24,706 nucleotides of DNA, taken from the NCBI GenBank assembly GCA_963615055.1, contig CAVEFO010000027.1, positions 1 to 24,706 on the forward strand. The letters run 5' to 3'. Source of the DNA: UBA1822 sp963615055 (GTDB taxonomy: Bacteria; Bacillota; Negativicutes; Veillonellales; Dialisteraceae). Under the pieces are notes generated by a model. It worked only from the letters and a program-made list of their open reading frames with translations, had not been told where the DNA came from and did not search any database. Position 1 is the first letter of the stretch. Each line of letters begins with the position of its first letter. Made by a program: the position numbers and the translations under genes. Below, piece after piece: positions 23,054 through 24,706 of the stretch.

Positions 23054-23536
23054 ATGGGGAAAGAAAAGAAAACCAATGTGATGCGGATTTTGGACACCGC
23101 GAAAATTTCTTACGAAACAAAATCCTACGAATACAGCGAAGATGACCTCTCCGGCGTCCATGCCGCCGAAGTCTTGGGGCTCGATCCGGATTGCGTCTTC
23201 AAAACCATCGTCACAATAGGCGACAAAACCGGCCCCGTCGTCTTTTGTCTGCCATCGGAAAAAGAACTCGACCTCAAAGCGGCCGCCCGCGCCTCCGGAA
23301 ACAAAAGCGTCGCCATGGTACACGTGAAAGATCTACTCGCCCTCACCGGCTACATCCGCGGCGGTTGCTCCCCCATCGGCATGAAAAAATCCTTCCCGAC
23401 CTATATCGACAGCGCGTGCGAGAAACACAAAATCATCAGCATCAGCGCCGGGCAAAGAGGACGACAAGTGCTCCTTTCGCCAAATGATTTAATCTCCTTC
23501 CTCCCGGCCACCGTCGCCGACGTCACACCGAAATAA
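23054..23536 (+). CDS. ybaK: Cys-tRNA(Pro)/Cys-tRNA(Cys) deacylase, YbaK/EbsC type
   Basis: A 160-residue trans-editing enzyme that hydrolyses mischarged Cys-tRNA(Pro) made by prolyl-tRNA synthetase. Family features are the conserved start MRILDTAKISYE, the lysine in DCVFKTIVT, VVFCLPSEKELDLKAAA, and GGCSPIGMKKSFPTYID. AAGGA lies about six bases before the ATG at 23054; the frame is open back into the tandem repeats, which is not coding. No close partner gene is present. Confidence 0.94.
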   Translation: MGKEKKTNVMRILDTAKISYETKSYEYSEDDLSGVHAAEVLGLDPDCVFKTIVTIGDKTGPVVFCLPSEKELDLKAAARASGNKSVAMVHVKDLLALTGYIRGGCSPIGMKKSFPTYIDSACEKHKIISISAGQRGRQVLLSPNDLISFLPATVADVTPK

Positions 23537-23574
23537 TTCCCCTATCCCCTTACCGTTTTCAGTTATCTGTTTCC

Positions 23575-23880
23575 TGCGGGCGTCGCATAGAGATTGAGAC
23601 GTCAAATGACTGCTCGGCTTTTTTATCAGGCGCAAGATCGTTATTAGTCGTTAGCTGTTAGCTTTTAGTTGTAAGCGGTGTCGCTTCGCGACATTTTAAT
23701 AATGCGGCCAAAGTCCGCCACCGGTCAAGCCCTCTTTGGGAGAAAAGCGTCCGATGAGCGGTTTTCAGTGGCCGTCAGGGCGGGTGACGGAGCGCCGAAG
23801 ACATTTCAAAAATCATCGCCGATGCGACACCTGCGCTGCTAATGGCTCACCGCTAATTGCTCACTGCTCACTTTCCGGCC
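23575..23880. repeat. Heptanucleotide repeat element, copy 2, in a gene-free stretch
   Basis: No gene is visible from 23537 to 23892. The stretch repeats the order of parts seen at 7321-7561: GAGACGTCA, a CGCAAGAT motif, TTAGCTG heptamers (about 23645-23672, fewer and more diverged), a hairpin GTCGC-TTC-GCGAC followed by ATTTTAAT, and GCTCACTGCTCACT at the far end (about 23858-23871). About 170 bp of additional sequence lies between the hairpin and the last part. Confidence 0.65.
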
Positions 23881-23892
23881 CCTGCCATCAAC

Positions 23893-24706
23893 TTAAACCT
23901 GCCTTTGGAGGAAGGTGCCCATTGAATCCGAAACATCCAAAATAAAAATGTGCTTTTCTAAATTTCCTGCTGGGTCAAGAATGCGCCCACCCTTAAATCC
24001 GAGACGGGACGCAATGTTCCACATCGCACCGATAACAAACGGTGGGGTATAAAACGCACTGATAACTTCTCCGTTAGCGTCGTTATATTCCTCTTCCGTC
24101 AATATCTCCCTGTGTTCAGTATTGGCTTCTTCGCTGTATTGTGGAGAAGTGTTATTAGACGCAAAAGAAAGACCGCCCCATCCAGAATAGCCTGCAAGAA
24201 TTTCTTGCTCTGCTGGGGTAGCCTTTCTATTTTCTGCTTCGATTTTCTTCAGAAGCTTAATCGCTTCTACATTTGCGGCGTATCTCTTTTGGCGTATCTC
24301 TCATCGGGGCTTCTTTTTTTGGTCTTTGTTGCTTTAGGGGTGTAGTTATTCCCTTGTGTATCTCTGGGGTCTTTTACTTTCCCCTCTGCGATATCCGCTT
24401 CGACCTTGTCAGCCTTTTTCGAGATTACAGGTACTTCAGTTCCTCGTTCCTCATTTCCCTTGCTATCATTTCGTTTGTCAGAAGTGCTTGCTTCAGTTCC
24501 TCTTCCGTCCCCTGAAACTCCTCCATCGTTCGTTTGTTCATTGTCTCCAGAATCGAGTCGTAATTCTCGTCCGCCGCTTCTATCCGCGTTTCCGCTATCT
24601 CTTGAAGCGTCATTCCCGCTTCTTTCTCCTTCGCTTTCGCCTTTTCGGGGTCTTCCCACTCCCACTCGTCCGCCAAGTCCTTCGCTTCGTTCGGATACAT
24701 TTTCGG
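23893..24706 (-). pseudogene. Decayed phage/ICE-type DNA methylase-helicase polyvalent gene, partial
   Basis: The strand is minus and the 5' part lies beyond the window. Translating around 24280 to 24060 gives RYAANVEAIKLLKKIEAENR, then ATPAEQEILAGYSGWGGL and AFYTPPFVIGAMWNIASRLG. This is the N-terminal methylase-like region of very large proteins found in phages and integrative elements. A 14-bp tandem duplication (24277-24301) shifts the frame and leads to a TAG stop; removing it restores one frame from the window end to 23960. The methylase motif breaks off at GGRILDPAG, followed by unrelated residues and a stop at 23893. Upstream of 24425 the region is a hydrophilic Gly/Ser/Asp/Arg-rich linker in this frame. 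A second minus-strand frame (24425-24700, 91 codons) is also open. Confidence 0.8.

Noticed and set aside
22545..23120. N-terminal extension of the phosphoethanolamine transferase by about 190 residues
   Set aside because: The extension is a translation of the tandem repeats (recurring MPPKGK-type peptides) and runs antisense into ybaK. The family start with its first membrane helix lies at about 22544.
24112..24345. Hydrophobic 77-residue plus-strand open frame
   Set aside because: It is antisense to the recognisable methylase-like remnant, which explains the sequence better.

Overview
The window reads as a chromosomal segment of an anaerobic, diderm Bacillota, most likely a member of the Negativicutes (order or genus not resolvable here). 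Firmicute-type signs are the rpsF-ssb-rpsR cluster, the PIN-TRAM membrane protein YacL next to fused ispDF and gltX, near-consensus SigA promoters and strong AGGAGG ribosome binding sites. A phosphoethanolamine-transferase-like gene suggests lipid A or another periplasmic acceptor and so an outer membrane. A complete six-subunit Ech-type hydrogenase operon points to fermentative hydrogen metabolism. Most genes lie on the minus strand; galE, ybaK and one repeat copy are on the plus strand.

Layout. 1-540: a structured repeat, two hairpins and a cspA-type cold-shock gene with a long leader. 565-5775: one minus-strand run, yacL - ispDF - gltX - amino-acid ABC permease - ATPase, joined by ATGA overlaps or gaps under 35 bp. 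5830-6107: a small element with terminal inverted repeats that carries a second, inverted copy of the structured repeat seen at the window start. 6112-7295: rpsF - ssb - rpsR with promoter, structured leader and terminator. 7321-7561: heptanucleotide repeat region. 7564-8396: a zinc-ribbon/DUF805 membrane protein, then tRNA-Thr(CGT) with its own promoter and terminator. 8439-9752: a YdfG-like SDR dehydrogenase and an unknown secreted protein. 9773-9935: a 163-bp MITE-like element with a TAA target duplication. 9943-16556: echABCDEF-hypA-hypB, transcribed from one near-perfect promoter, several junctions being 8-nt ATGNNTGA overlaps. 16640-17730: galE and a bidirectional terminator. 17739-20601: trmB - ftsW - a small unknown gene - trpF. 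20655-22544: the phosphoethanolamine transferase. 22597-23536: divergent promoters, five 71-bp tandem repeats and ybaK. 23575-23880: a second heptanucleotide repeat element. 23893-24706: a decayed remnant of a phage/ICE-type DNA methylase-helicase polyvalent gene, running off the window end.

How the genes work together. The Ech complex would oxidise reduced ferredoxin, evolve hydrogen and pump ions; HypA and HypB supply nickel for its large subunit and are co-transcribed with it. The EchF subunit is unusual because its two-cluster ferredoxin module is duplicated, giving four [4Fe-4S] motifs. The other genes are mostly housekeeping (translation, isoprenoid precursors, cell-wall synthesis, tRNA modification and proofreading).

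The less ordinary content is non-coding: a repeat family with compensatory changes in its hairpin, two small inverted-repeat elements, two copies of a heptad-repeat element, a 71-bp tandem array in a divergent promoter region, and a gene broken by a precise 14-bp tandem duplication. No search was possible, so family assignments rest on motifs and gene order.
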